Below are positions 1-6,558 of a DNA stretch of 9,010 nucleotides, in pieces; position 1 is the stretch's first letter; each line of letters opens with the position of its first letter. The stretch lies in the NCBI GenBank assembly GCA_023260935.1, contig JALQTL010000413.1, positions 1 to 9,010 on the forward strand, given 5' to 3'. This DNA is from Paracoccaceae bacterium. GTDB taxonomy: Bacteria; Pseudomonadota; Alphaproteobacteria; Rhodobacterales; Rhodobacteraceae. The translations under genes and the position numbers were made by a program. Below the pieces are notes generated by a model. The model saw nothing but the letters and a program-made list of their open reading frames with translations. It did not search any database and was not told where the DNA came from.

Positions 1-1
1 T

Positions 2-1207
2 ACCGCGCAGATCATCAACCGCAGCATGGCCGCCCACCTCGCCCCGGAGGCGCCGCTGATTGCCGAGACCGGCGGGCTCAACGCCATGGTGGTCGATTCC
101 ACCGCGCTGCCCGAACAGGCGGTGCGCGATATCCTCGCCTCGGCCTTCCAGTCGGCCGGGCAAAGGTGTTCGGCCCTGCGCTGCCTTTACCTGCAGGAGG
201 ATGTGGCCAAGGGCGTGACCGAAATGCTGTTCGGCGCGATGGAGGATCTGGCGCCGGGCGACCCGTGGCATCTGGCCACCGATGTAGGCCCGGTGATCGA
301 CGCCGAGGCACAGGCCGCGATCCGTGCCTATGTCGATGCCGCCCGCGCCGAAGGCCGGGTAATGAAGGAGATGCCGGCCCCCGCGACGGGCACCTACATC
401 GGTCCCACGGTGATCCGCGTCACCGGCGTGGAACAGATGCCGCGCGAAATTTTCGGGCCGGTGCTGCACATCGCCACCTTCAAGGCCCGCGCGATCCCGC
501 AGATCGTGAAGGCGATCAATGCCACGGGCTATGGCCTGACCTTTGGGCTGCACACCCGCATCGACGACCGCGTGCAAGATGTTGTCGAGGCGATCCACGT
601 CGGCAATATCTATGTGAATCGCAACCAGATTGGCGCGGTGGTCGGCAGCCAGCCCTTCGGCGGCGAAGGGTTGTCAGGCACTGGGCCAAAGGCCGGGGGG
701 CCGCATTATCTGGCCCGTTTCACCCGCCACAATGCCCCGGTTCTGGACGCCGACGCCACGAAGACCACGGCTGACAACGTGATGGCGGTGCTAACGGCGG
801 GCCACGCGATACCCGCGCCGATCACGCGTGATCTTCCCGGGCCTACGGGGGAATCGAACCGGCTTTCCGCCCATGCCCGGCCGCCGGTGCTCTGCCTTGG
901 CCCCTCGGGCGCGGGGGCACTGCGTCAGGCCGAGATCGTCCGCGCCCTTGGTGGTGTGGCTGTCGAGGCGCCCGGCCTTGACCCGGCGGCGCTGAAGACG
1001 GCCGAGGGGTTTTCCGCAGCGATCTGGTGGGGGGATGCCACCACCGCCCGCGCTCTCGCCATTGCTCTGGCTGCACGACAGGGGCCGATCCTGCCCCTGA
1101 TCACCGATCACCCCGATGCTGGGCATGTGGTGATGGAGCGGCATGTCTGCATCGACACTACGGCTTCGGGCGGGAATGCCCAGCTTCTGGCGCAGGCTGC
1201 GGCCTGA
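2..1207 (+). CDS. putA: Bifunctional proline dehydrogenase / L-glutamate gamma-semialdehyde dehydrogenase PutA, C-terminal part (5' end outside window)
   Basis: This is the last 401 residues of PutA, the fused enzyme that oxidises proline to glutamate. Only the NAD-dependent aldehyde dehydrogenase half and what follows it are present; the proline dehydrogenase half lies upstream of the window. The frame is open from base 2, so the first in-frame ATG (base 26) is internal, not a start. The catalytic glutamate sits in the ETGG motif (codon 65-67) and the nucleophilic cysteine in GQRCSALR (codon 167-169). The usual ALDH end motif PFGGEGLSGTGPKAGG falls near fragment residues 217-233. About 165 residues follow, including a segment starting ESNRL and a LCLGPSG stretch. 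This matches the extra C-terminal domain of longer PutA proteins, which helps close the channel carrying the semialdehyde between active sites. I see no frameshift. A hairpin lies just downstream. Identification is firm; whether this PutA also binds DNA cannot be judged from the fragment. Confidence 0.95.
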   Translation, partial: TAQIINRSMAAHLAPEAPLIAETGGLNAMVVDSTALPEQAVRDILASAFQSAGQRCSALRCLYLQEDVAKGVTEMLFGAMEDLAPGDPWHLATDVGPVIDAEAQAAIRAYVDAARAEGRVMKEMPAPATGTYIGPTVIRVTGVEQMPREIFGPVLHIATFKARAIPQIVKAINATGYGLTFGLHTRIDDRVQDVVEAIHVGNIYVNRNQIGAVVGSQPFGGEGLSGTGPKAGGPHYLARFTRHNAPVLDADATKTTADNVMAVLTAGHAIPAPITRDLPGPTGESNRLSAHARPPVLCLGPSGAGALRQAEIVRALGGVAVEAPGLDPAALKTAEGFSAAIWWGDATTARALAIALAARQGPILPLITDHPDAGHVVMERHVCIDTTASGGNAQLLAQAAA

Positions 1208-1250
1208 CCGGCACGGCGCCGCCGGGTTGGTGGCGGGGGGAGCCACCTCG

Positions 1251-1267
1251 GGGGGCATCGAGCCCCC
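1251..1267 (+). terminator. Possible putA terminator hairpin
   Basis: A perfect 6-bp stem GGGGGC/GCCCCC with a 5-base loop (ATCGA) starts 43 bases after the putA stop codon. No run of T follows, so it is not a classic rho-independent terminator. It could pause polymerase or protect the mRNA 3' end. It also belongs to the GC-rich intergenic style of these genomes and may have no role. Confidence 0.35.
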
Positions 1268-1337
1268 GCTCGGCGGCTTCGCCCTGCTGCCCCGGCGGGT
1301 GAGGCCCCAGCGCTGCGCCCGGCTGACCCGTTGGCTG

Positions 1338-1552
1338 CCTCCGGCGGGAGTATTTGGAAAAGGTGCAAGGCGGGAAGGGTTTCTTAACCATGGCTTGCGA
1401 GGCTGTAGGGGCGGTACAGGGAGGAGTCCCGATGACCGCAAAGGTGCAAGTCGCCCCGGTCGCGTGGAAAGCGCTTCCTGCGCACTGTAGCGGTGCCGTC
1501 GGCCGGGGCGCAGCTTGCTGCTTTGCACCTTTGGGAAATACTCCGGGGTGAG
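1338..1552. repeat. Imperfect long inverted repeat, Rhodobacterales-type intergenic repeat arms
   Basis: The left arm at 1338-1368 (CCTCCGGCGGGAGTATTTGG then AAAAGGTGCAA) is matched by an inverted right arm at 1523-1552. The reverse complement of the right arm shares CTC at the start, the core GGAGTATTT and the end AAAGGTGCAA; the bases between differ. The arms enclose 154 bases. A further direct copy of AAAGGTGCAA sits inside at 1440-1449, next to the start of the small ORF. From memory, short repeats containing CTCCGGCGGGAGTATTT are very common between genes in Rhodobacteraceae, so each arm may be a copy of that element in opposite orientation. The pair could fold into one long stem in RNA. 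I see no transposase, target duplication or other sign of active mobility. Confidence 0.6.
1432..1551 (+). CDS. Doubtful 39-residue small ORF with a strong ribosome binding site
   Basis: ATG at 1432 opens a 39-residue frame beginning MTAKVQVAPVAWKALP and ending in the right arm of the inverted repeat with TGA at 1549-1551. The only strong support is the Shine-Dalgarno stretch AGGGAGGAG at 1418-1426, five bases before the ATG. That stretch lies in a tiny hairpin GGGA-GGAG-TCCC (1419-1430) whose loop displays GGAG. The peptide has three cysteines in its second half, no clear membrane helix and no family I recognise. It may be a small protein, a leader peptide or a chance frame. No function is proposed. 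Confidence 0.2.
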   Translation: MTAKVQVAPVAWKALPAHCSGAVGRGAACCFAPLGNTPG

Positions 1553-1636
1553 ACGCCCATAGGGCGGCGAGGGGCGGCGCCCCTTGGCAAATGCTTCGCC
1601 CTTGACCGAAGGCTTCGGATCGGGAACCAATGCCCC

Positions 1637-2377
1637 ATGTTTCCAATCCGTGACCATAACCCTTCCGGGCGCACTCCCTTTGTCACCTATGCGCTGATCC
1701 TGGCGAATGTGGGGATCTTCCTTGCCTATTTTCCTGCCTTGTCAGAGCCGGACCTGACGCGGTTCTTTTATCAATGGGGTCTGGTTCCCCGGTTCATCAC
1801 CGAAGGCGTTCACCTTCACGGGCTGGTCACCCATATGTTCCTGCACGGGGGCTGGATGCATCTTTTCGGGAACATGTTGTTCCTGTTCATCTTCGGGGAC
1901 AATCTGGAAGATGAGATGGGGCACGTCGGGTTCGGGCTGTTCTATCTGCTGGCCGGTCTGGCGGCGGCGGGGTTGCAGTATCTGGCCGCCCCGATGACCG
2001 AGGTGCCGATGGTTGGGGCATCGGGGGCGATTGCCGGGGTAATGGGTGGATATCTGCTGCTGTTCCCCAAGGCGCGGGTGGATGTTCTGTTCATCATCGT
2101 GATCTTCTTCCGGATAGTTCCGGTTCCAGCCTGGATCGTTCTGGGTGTGTGGTTCATCCTTCAGGTCTTCAACGGGGCGGTGACGCCCACGGACGGGGGC
2201 GGCATTGCCTATTGGGCCCATGCGGGGGGCTTCGTTGCCGGGGTGGTAATGGCTGTCAGGACATGGCTGAGGCTTGGCGCGGTGCGGTTCTGGAACCGCA
2301 CGTCGGGCCACCCGCCCCATCCCGTGGCGGTCTATCCGCTGTCGCGGTCATCCATTCCGCGGGTTCCGCGGCGTTAG
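1637..2377 (+). CDS. Rhomboid family intramembrane serine protease
   Basis: This is a 246-residue inner-membrane protein of the rhomboid family, which cleaves transmembrane segments of other membrane proteins. The catalytic serine is Ser129 in VGASGAIAGVMGGY and the partner histidine is His195 in AYWAHAGGFVAGV. The oxyanion-side motif HGGWMHLFGN (His75, Asn79) follows the first loop. The hydrophobic segments suit the six-helix core, roughly residues 16-33, 66-88, 97-117, 127-144, 148-175 and 192-208, with a basic tail. The frame is open further upstream, but the start is placed at MFPIRDHNPSGRTP because this N-terminus before the first helix is typical of these proteins. The Shine-Dalgarno is weak (GGATCGGGA, somewhat far upstream). 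The gene stands alone and converges on the suhB-like gene with a 40-base gap. Substrates are unknown. Confidence 0.9.
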   Translation: MFPIRDHNPSGRTPFVTYALILANVGIFLAYFPALSEPDLTRFFYQWGLVPRFITEGVHLHGLVTHMFLHGGWMHLFGNMLFLFIFGDNLEDEMGHVGFGLFYLLAGLAAAGLQYLAAPMTEVPMVGASGAIAGVMGGYLLLFPKARVDVLFIIVIFFRIVPVPAWIVLGVWFILQVFNGAVTPTDGGGIAYWAHAGGFVAGVVMAVRTWLRLGAVRFWNRTSGHPPHPVAVYPLSRSSIPRVPRR

Positions 2378-2388
2378 CGGTGCTGCCC

Positions 2389-2409
2389 GGGGCCTGCCCG
2401 GAGGGCCCT
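2389..2409. terminator. Possible shared hairpin between convergent genes
   Basis: GGGCC (2390-2394) can pair with GGCCC (2404-2408) around a 9-base loop, with a further G-U pair at 2389/2409. It sits in the 40 bases between the convergent rhomboid and suhB-like stop codons, where a two-way terminator would be expected. The stem is short and there is no T run on either strand, so support is weak. Confidence 0.25.
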
Positions 2410-2417
2410 TGCAAGGA

Positions 2418-3209
2418 TCACAGGTTGCGGATGATCTTGCGGAAGGGGTCGAACAGCCCATCGTTTCCGGCGATCAGAGCGCCATCCTCGATCGGGTTCT
2501 GGCCGTCGCGCAGGCCCGAAACCATGCCGCCGGCTTCTTTCACCAGCAGCACACCGGCGGCCACGTCCCAGGGTTTCAGCTCACGTTCCCAATAGCCGTC
2601 GAACCGGCCGGCGGCGACATAGGCCAGATCCAGCGCGGCAGAGCCCCATTGGCGCACACCTGCGCAGGCCGGTGTCAGTCGGGCCAGATCCTGCAGCGTG
2701 GCGGGCAGGGTCTTTTTCACGCCAAAGGGTACGCCGGTGGCAAAGATCGCTTCTACCAATGCCCGCCGCCCCGAGACGCGGATGCGGCGGCTGTCGTTCA
2801 GCCACGACCCCGCGCCTTTTTCGGCCCAGAACATTTCGTCCTTTGCCGGATCATAGACCACGGCCGAGACGATTTCTCCCTTGTGTTCCAGCGCGATCGA
2901 GATGGACCAGTGCGGCATCCCGTGCAGAAAGTTGGTGGTGCCATCCAGCGGGTCCACGATCCAGCGGCGGGTCGGGTCTGCCCCGGCGGTTTCGCCCGAT
3001 TCCTCGCCCAGCCAGCCATAGGTCGGCCGCCCGGTCATGAGGTCTTCGCGGATCAGCCGTTCGGCCTCATGATCGGCTTTGCTGACGAAATCGCCCGGAC
3101 CCTTGGCAGAAACCTGCAGGTTCTCGACCTCGCGGAAGTCCTTTACAAGGCTGCGGCCGGCGCGGCGCGCGGCCTTGATCATCAGGTTCAGGTTGGCACT
3201 GCCTTGCAT
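2418..3209 (-). CDS. suhB: Inositol monophosphatase family protein (SuhB-like)
   Basis: This 263-residue protein has the full set of motifs of the Mg2+-dependent inositol monophosphatase family, which removes phosphate from myo-inositol phosphates and related sugar phosphates. The metal-binding motifs are GEESG (Glu69-Glu70), WIVDPLDGTTNF (Asp86, Asp89) and PWDVAAG (Trp214-Asp215). The length matches bacterial SuhB. The start chosen is ATG at 3207-3209 (MQGSANLNLMIKAARRAGR), because GGAG lies eight bases upstream. A GTG three codons earlier has this GGAG almost touching it. The gene lies 120 bases downstream of the L,D-transpeptidase on the same strand, so co-transcription is possible. In E. 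coli SuhB also acts in rRNA antitermination; that role is not shown here. The family also includes histidinol-phosphate and 3'-phosphoadenosine phosphatases, so the exact substrate is open. Confidence 0.9.
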   Translation of the reverse strand: MQGSANLNLMIKAARRAGRSLVKDFREVENLQVSAKGPGDFVSKADHEAERLIREDLMTGRPTYGWLGEESGETAGADPTRRWIVDPLDGTTNFLHGMPHWSISIALEHKGEIVSAVVYDPAKDEMFWAEKGAGSWLNDSRRIRVSGRRALVEAIFATGVPFGVKKTLPATLQDLARLTPACAGVRQWGSAALDLAYVAAGRFDGYWERELKPWDVAAGVLLVKEAGGMVSGLRDGQNPIEDGALIAGNDGLFDPFRKIIRNL

Positions 3210-3329
3210 CGGCCCCACTCCGTCCGGTCCGGTCTGTCGTCAAGAGCGCTGCCTTACACGGGACGGACGCGGAAGGAAAGGGGCGCGGCGTGCCAAAGGT
3301 GTGCAAGGTCGTGCCGGCACCGAGGCAGA

Positions 3330-3845
3330 TCAGCGCACGACGATGACCTTCAGCTGATCCTTGCCCTCATGGCGGACCATGTTGAACAGCACTTTGGCAT
3401 GGTCGGGGTGCAGGCGCACGCAGCCGGCACTGGCGGGGCTGCCCAGTTTTCGCACCTGATCGGTGCCATGGATGGCGTAATGGCCATTGTAGAAGATGGC
3501 AAAAGGCATGGGGGCGTTGTTGTAGCGGCTGGAGCGATGGTTGCGTGACAACCACTGCGCCCCGTTCCATGTGCCGGTGGGGGTGACCTTCCCGGCGCGC
3601 GCGGTCGAGACGGGCCAGTCGTAAAGCTTGCGGCCTTCGTGCCAGACTTCCATCATCTGGCGCGAGATCGATACCCGCACCGTCACGCGGCTGCGTTCGG
3701 CCCAGGGGCTGATCGGCCCTTCGGCCATGGGGGGTGTCTGGGCAGTTGCGGGCTGGGCCGCGTCGGCCCCGGCCCGGGCCATTCCTGCCGGGCTGACAAG
3801 AACAAGAGCCAGTCCCAGGCTCAGGGCAGCAGTCAAATGGCGCAT
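3330..3845 (-). CDS. Secreted L,D-transpeptidase (YkuD family)
   Basis: This 171-residue protein is predicted to be exported and to cross-link or anchor peptidoglycan in the periplasm. Residues 1-25 form a signal peptide: MRHLT, a hydrophobic stretch, then a likely cut after ARA (residue 25). A short Ala/Pro-rich linker follows, then the YkuD domain from about residue 53. The active site is clear: His126 in AIHGTD and the nucleophile Cys142 in SASAGCVRL, with Arg144. The start at 3843-3845 is set by AAGGAGG on the minus strand (3851-3857), five bases away. A nearby ATG at 3847-3849 is in another frame. The reading frame is open well upstream, but that part lacks the conserved features and would bury the signal peptide. 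It is a minimal enzyme with no LysM or PG-binding domain. A small dyad lies upstream and a suhB-like gene downstream. Confidence 0.9.
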   Translation of the reverse strand: MRHLTAALSLGLALVLVSPAGMARAGADAAQPATAQTPPMAEGPISPWAERSRVTVRVSISRQMMEVWHEGRKLYDWPVSTARAGKVTPTGTWNGAQWLSRNHRSSRYNNAPMPFAIFYNGHYAIHGTDQVRKLGSPASAGCVRLHPDHAKVLFNMVRHEGKDQLKVIVVR

Positions 3846-3885
3846 CCATGCCTCCTTTAAATGAACGACCCCCATCGGCAGGTTT

Positions 3886-3903
3886 TCGCCACTTGGCTGG
3901 CGA
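3886..3903. promoter_or_regulatory. Short dyad upstream of the L,D-transpeptidase gene
   Basis: TCGCCA (3886-3891) and TGGCGA (3898-3903) form a perfect 6-bp inverted repeat with a 6-base spacer, 41 bases before the start codon of the transpeptidase gene. On the minus strand a TTGACT lies just upstream of it, at 3904-3909 read in reverse, and could be a -35 element, but no good -10 follows. The dyad could be an operator or a 5' UTR hairpin. It is reported only as a visible structure. Confidence 0.3.
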
Positions 3904-3990
3904 GTCAAACCTTTTGACGCAAGGGGAAGGTGTGGATTTCCTGCCCCTTGCGGCCACTGTCGGGCCCTTTTCACGCGGTTCATCCCTTGC

Positions 3991-4039
3991 CCCCGAAATG
4001 CGGGGCATGGGGTGCAGCATGACCTGCCGCTGTGGCAGG
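3991..4039 (-). terminator. Two small hairpins downstream of metR
   Basis: In the 277-base gap between metR and the transpeptidase gene there are two perfect hairpins. One is CCTGCC-GCTGT-GGCAGG at 4023-4039 and the other CCCCG-AAATG-CGGGG at 3991-4005. They come 84 and 118 bases after the metR stop codon. Neither is followed by a T run on the minus strand. They may end metR transcription inefficiently or help protect its 3' end. Nothing else gene-like was seen in this gap. Confidence 0.3.
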
Positions 4040-4122
4040 GGCATGGCGCAATTATGGAACGGGCAGAACGCCCCCTGATGGATGTGGCCGGACCAGCCCA
4101 CCCAAGGGACGATGGGGAAGGG

Positions 4123-5031
4123 TCAGGCGCCGCGTTGCAATTTGACGGGTTCGCTGCGCGCCAGCCGCAGGAAATGGGCCATGAAGGGCTTTGCCACGTC
4201 TTCTTCCCGCGTCACCGCGAACAACCGCTTCGTGATCGTGCCCGGCCCAAGCGGGCGTGTCACATAATCGGCGTTCAGCTTCACATCGCGGATCACCCAG
4301 TCCGGCAGGACCGAAACCCCCCGGTTCGACCCGACAAGCATCAGGATCACCGCGGTCAGTTCCACCGGTCTTTGCGCGCGGGGCTCCACCTTGGCGGGGG
4401 TCAGCAGTTCGGTAAAGACATCCAGCTTGTCGCGGCCCACCGGATAGGTGATCAGCACCTGATCGCGGAAATCCTCGGCCTCGATCACGGCCTTCTGCGC
4501 CAGCGGGTTCTGGGACGAGGCGACGAAGGTGGGGTGATAGTCGAACAGCGGGTTGAAGGTGGTTCCGGCCAGCGGTTCGGGGTTCGAGGAGATGACCAGA
4601 TCCACCTCTTCCCGCTGAAGGGCGGGGAAGCTGTCAAAGGCAAGGCCCGCGCGGATATCCACGTCCACCTCGGGCCAGGCGTGGCGGAACATCTCCAAAA
4701 CCGGAAAGAGCCAGTCAAAGCAGGCATGGCACTGGATGGCGATGTGCAGCCGCCCGGTCTTGCCCGACCGCAGGGCGCGGAATTCTTCTTCCATCAATTC
4801 GATTTCGGGAAGGATTCGGTCTGCCGCCCGCAGCATCCTGACCCCGGCCGCCGAAAGCCGCATGGGCTTTGACCGGCGCACGAACAGTTCCATCCCGGCC
4901 TGATCTTCCAGATTGGCCACCTGATGCGACAGGGCGGATTGGGTCATGTTCAGCATCTCGGCCGCGCGGGCAAGACCGCCGGCCTGATGGATCGCGCGGA
5001 TCGTGCGCAGATGGCGAAGTTCGATGTACAT
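4123..5031 (-). CDS. metR: LysR-family transcriptional regulator MetR
   Basis: This 302-residue LysR-type regulator is identified as MetR, which controls methionine-synthesis genes with homocysteine as co-effector. The N-terminal winged helix-turn-helix covers roughly residues 3-62 (GGLARAAEMLNMTQSALSHQ, then LFVRRSKPMRLSAAG). The effector domain opens with QCHACFDWLFPVLE (residues 100-113), which resembles the E-CHTC-WL segment of enterobacterial MetR. The divergent neighbour is metF, which supports the call strongly. The start at 5029-5031 gives MYIELRHLRTIRAI, the usual MetR N-terminus. The frame is open 141 codons further upstream, but that region is the antisense of metF. There is no obvious Shine-Dalgarno before this ATG. 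The gene probably represses itself through the dyad in the metR-metF gap, which is normal for LysR regulators. A different LysR paralogue is possible but unlikely. Confidence 0.9.
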   Translation of the reverse strand: MYIELRHLRTIRAIHQAGGLARAAEMLNMTQSALSHQVANLEDQAGMELFVRRSKPMRLSAAGVRMLRAADRILPEIELMEEEFRALRSGKTGRLHIAIQCHACFDWLFPVLEMFRHAWPEVDVDIRAGLAFDSFPALQREEVDLVISSNPEPLAGTTFNPLFDYHPTFVASSQNPLAQKAVIEAEDFRDQVLITYPVGRDKLDVFTELLTPAKVEPRAQRPVELTAVILMLVGSNRGVSVLPDWVIRDVKLNADYVTRPLGPGTITKRLFAVTREEDVAKPFMAHFLRLARSEPVKLQRGA

Positions 5032-5057
5032 GAGGTCAACCGCAAGATCATCGTGAA

Positions 5058-5082
5058 GATTATGAATTGGTCTCACATAATC
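5058..5082. promoter_or_regulatory. Dyad operator and overlapping promoter elements between metR and metF (likely MetR box)
   Basis: GATTATG (5058-5064) and CATAATC (5076-5082) form a perfect 7-bp inverted repeat with an 11-base spacer in the 87-base gap between the divergent genes. This is the right layout for a LysR-type binding site. It does not match the enterobacterial MetR consensus TGAA-N5-TTCA, though GTGAA and ATGAA occur at its left edge. Each arm contains CATAAT, one on each strand, close to a -10 box. On the plus strand GTGAAG (5053-5058) sits 17 bases before CATAAT (5076-5081), a weak but usable metF promoter. The site could thus control both directions by overlapping both promoters. 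Confidence 0.55.
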
Positions 5083-5118
5083 GAATCTGCCACAAGGGGG
5101 CATCAAAAGGAGTTCGGT

Positions 5119-5985
5119 ATGTCCACGCCCCGCATCAGCTTCGAGTTTTTCCCGCCCCAGACGCTGGACGCTTCGTTCCGGCTTTGGGAAACGGTGCAGA
5201 CGCTGGCGCCGATGCAGCCGGAATTCGTTTCCGTCACCTATGGCGCGGGCGGTACCACCCGCAAGTTGACCCATGACGCGGTGACGACCATCGGGCGCAA
5301 CTACGGCCTGAATGTCGCCGCGCACCTGACCTGTGTGGATGCCACAAGGGCAGAGACGCTTGAGATCGCAAAGGCCTATGCCGATGCAGGGGTTGGTGAA
5401 ATCGTGGCCCTTCGTGGCGATGCCCCCAAGGGTGCTGACCGCTTTACCGCCCATCCCGAGGGCTTTGCCTCATCCGTCGAACTGATCGAGGCCCTTGCCG
5501 CCACCGGCGACTTCAAGATCCGCGTCGGTGCCTATCCCGAACGCCACCCCGATGCGGCCGATCAGCTTGCCGATGTGCGGTTTCTGAAGCGCAAGATCGA
5601 TGCAGGCGCCACCAGCGCCATCACGCAGTTCTTCTTTGATGCCGAAACCTTCTTCCGTTTCCGCGACCTGTGCGAAAAGGAAGGCATCACCGCCCCCATC
5701 ATCCCCGGCATCCTGCCGATCATCAGCTGGGACGGCGCGCGCAAGTTTGCCGCCCGCTGCGGCACCAGCGTGCCCGCGCGTCTGGATGACGCCTTCCAGA
5801 CCGCCATCCGTGATGGCCGCGAAGAGCTTTACGCGCTCGCCCACTGCACCCAGCTTTGCGACAAGCTGATCGAGGGCGGCGTGGAAGACCTGCACTTCTA
5901 TACCCTGAACCGCCCGCACCTGACGCGTGAGGTGGTGCGTGCCCTTGGCATCCAGCCCGAGGTGGTTCTGGAAAAGGTTGCCTGA
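5119..5985 (+). CDS. metF: 5,10-methylenetetrahydrofolate reductase MetF
   Basis: This is a 288-residue flavoprotein that reduces 5,10-methylene-tetrahydrofolate to 5-methyl-tetrahydrofolate, the methyl donor for methionine synthesis. It has the bacterial MetF length and motifs: ISFEFFPPQ with the catalytic glutamate Glu9, FVSVTYGAGGTTR (37-48), HLTC (69-72), ALRGDAPKG with Asp101, VGAYPERHP (136-144), AITQFFFD with Gln170, and HFYTLNR (259-265). The start is fixed by AAGGAG at 5107-5112, six bases before the ATG. The open frame extends upstream into the gap and metR, but those codons are not MetF-like. The gene is divergent from metR and is presumably activated by MetR with homocysteine. A strong terminator follows at once, so metF appears to be transcribed alone. 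Confidence 0.96.
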   Translation: MSTPRISFEFFPPQTLDASFRLWETVQTLAPMQPEFVSVTYGAGGTTRKLTHDAVTTIGRNYGLNVAAHLTCVDATRAETLEIAKAYADAGVGEIVALRGDAPKGADRFTAHPEGFASSVELIEALAATGDFKIRVGAYPERHPDAADQLADVRFLKRKIDAGATSAITQFFFDAETFFRFRDLCEKEGITAPIIPGILPIISWDGARKFAARCGTSVPARLDDAFQTAIRDGREELYALAHCTQLCDKLIEGGVEDLHFYTLNRPHLTREVVRALGIQPEVVLEKVA

Positions 5986-6008
5986 CAACAGGCTTGCGGC
6001 GTCTCCCT

Positions 6009-6047
6009 GGGGCCTCTGATCGCTGGTGATCCGAGGCCTCTTTTTTT
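6009..6047 (+). terminator. Rho-independent terminator after metF
   Basis: An 8-bp stem pairs 6009-6016 (GGGGCCTC) with 6033-6040 (GAGGCCTC), including one G-U pair. The loop can extend the helix through two GATC segments (6018-6021 with 6028-6031) across one mismatch. Seven T residues follow at 6041-6047. It lies 24 bases after the metF stop codon and is the clearest terminator in the window. It insulates metF from the aroQ operon. Confidence 0.92.
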
Positions 6048-6117
6048 GCCGCTTTGCTGTTCCATGGGGGCGATTGACGCAGTATCGTCGCGCAAACTGC
6101 ACAAGGCGCGCAAGACG

Positions 6118-6558
6118 ATGGCAAAGCCGATCTTCATCCTGAACGGACCCAACCTGAACCTGCTGGGCAAGCGCCAGCCGGAGATATATGGCGCCGAAAC
6201 GCTGGCGGATGTGGAACAGCGCTGCACGGCGCTTGCGGCCGAACTTGGGCTGATGGTGCGGTTTCACCAGTCCAACCACGAAGGCCAGATCATTGACTGG
6301 GTGCATCTGGCGCGCGACGAAGGCGCGGGGATCATCATCAACCCCGGCGCCTTTACCCATACTTCGGTTGCGATCCTTGATGCGCTGAATGCCTTTGAAG
6401 GCCCGGTGCTGGAGGTGCATATCTCGAACGTCCACAAGCGCGAGGCTTTCCGCCATCACTCCTATGTCAGCCTGCGCGCCGAAGGCGTGATCGCGGGCTT
6501 TGGCACCGAAGGCTATCTTCTGGCGCTGCGCCGGATGCACACGCTGGTGTCGGCATGA
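6118..6558 (+). CDS. aroQ: Type II 3-dehydroquinate dehydratase AroQ
   Basis: This 146-residue cytoplasmic enzyme catalyses the third step of the shikimate pathway, 3-dehydroquinate to 3-dehydroshikimate. The type II motifs are intact: ILNGPNLNLLGKRQPEIYG with Arg19 and the catalytic Tyr24, FHQSNHEG (49-56), INPGAFTHTS with Asn75, EVHISN with His101, and REAFRHHS with Arg112. These positions agree with the well-studied Mycobacterium tuberculosis enzyme. The start at ATG 6118 gives the family N-terminus MAKPIFILNGPN; the upstream open frame runs into the metF terminator. The Shine-Dalgarno is weak. The stop codon overlaps the start of the next gene (ATGA), so aroQ heads a translationally coupled operon. 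A TTGACG at 6074-6079 may be a -35 element, but I see no good -10. Confidence 0.96.
   Translation: MAKPIFILNGPNLNLLGKRQPEIYGAETLADVEQRCTALAAELGLMVRFHQSNHEGQIIDWVHLARDEGAGIIINPGAFTHTSVAILDALNAFEGPVLEVHISNVHKREAFRHHSYVSLRAEGVIAGFGTEGYLLALRRMHTLVSA

Larger units (their letters stand above)
1208..1636. other. Intergenic region between putA and the rhomboid gene
   Basis: This 429-base gap contains no convincing protein gene. From left to right it holds a GC hairpin just after putA, a long imperfect inverted repeat, a doubtful 39-codon ORF inside that repeat, and several short palindromes: CGCCC-ATA-GGGCG at 1554-1566, AGGGGC-GGC-GCCCCT at 1570-1584 and CCGAAG-G-CTTCGG at 1607-1619. The rhomboid promoter should lie in the right part, but I found no convincing -35/-10 pair. 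A TTGACC at 1602-1607 has no good partner at the usual spacing. Confidence 0.6.

Noticed and set aside
1338..1552. Insertion sequence or miniature transposon with terminal inverted repeats
   Set aside because: The arms match only in parts, no flanking target duplication was seen and no transposase is present; a repeat label is safer.
791..1657. Minus-strand open frame (about 288 codons) across the end of putA and the intergenic gap
   Set aside because: It is rich in Arg, Pro and Gly, has no family signature, and half of it is antisense to the conserved PutA C-terminal domain.
3311..3320. Palindrome GTGCCGGCAC downstream of the L,D-transpeptidase gene as a terminator
   Set aside because: It is a 10-base perfect palindrome without a loop, followed by no T run; such GC palindromes are expected by chance in this composition.
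2274..3548. Long plus-strand open frame (about 424 codons) covering the suhB-like gene
   Set aside because: It is antisense to two well-identified minus-strand genes, shows no recognisable motif, and is explained by GC-rich codon bias leaving the opposite strand free of stops.
4012..4872. Plus-strand open frame (about 286 codons) opposite metR
   Set aside because: It is antisense to the MetR coding sequence, with no conserved motif or ribosome site.
6074..6102. Promoter for the aroQ operon with TTGACG as -35
   Set aside because: The hexamer is good, but the sequence at 16-18 bases spacing (around CTGCAC) does not resemble a -10 box, so it is not listed as a feature.
5470..6540. Minus-strand open frame (about 356 codons) across metF and aroQ
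   Set aside because: It is antisense to two clear enzymes and runs through the metF terminator; no domain is recognisable.
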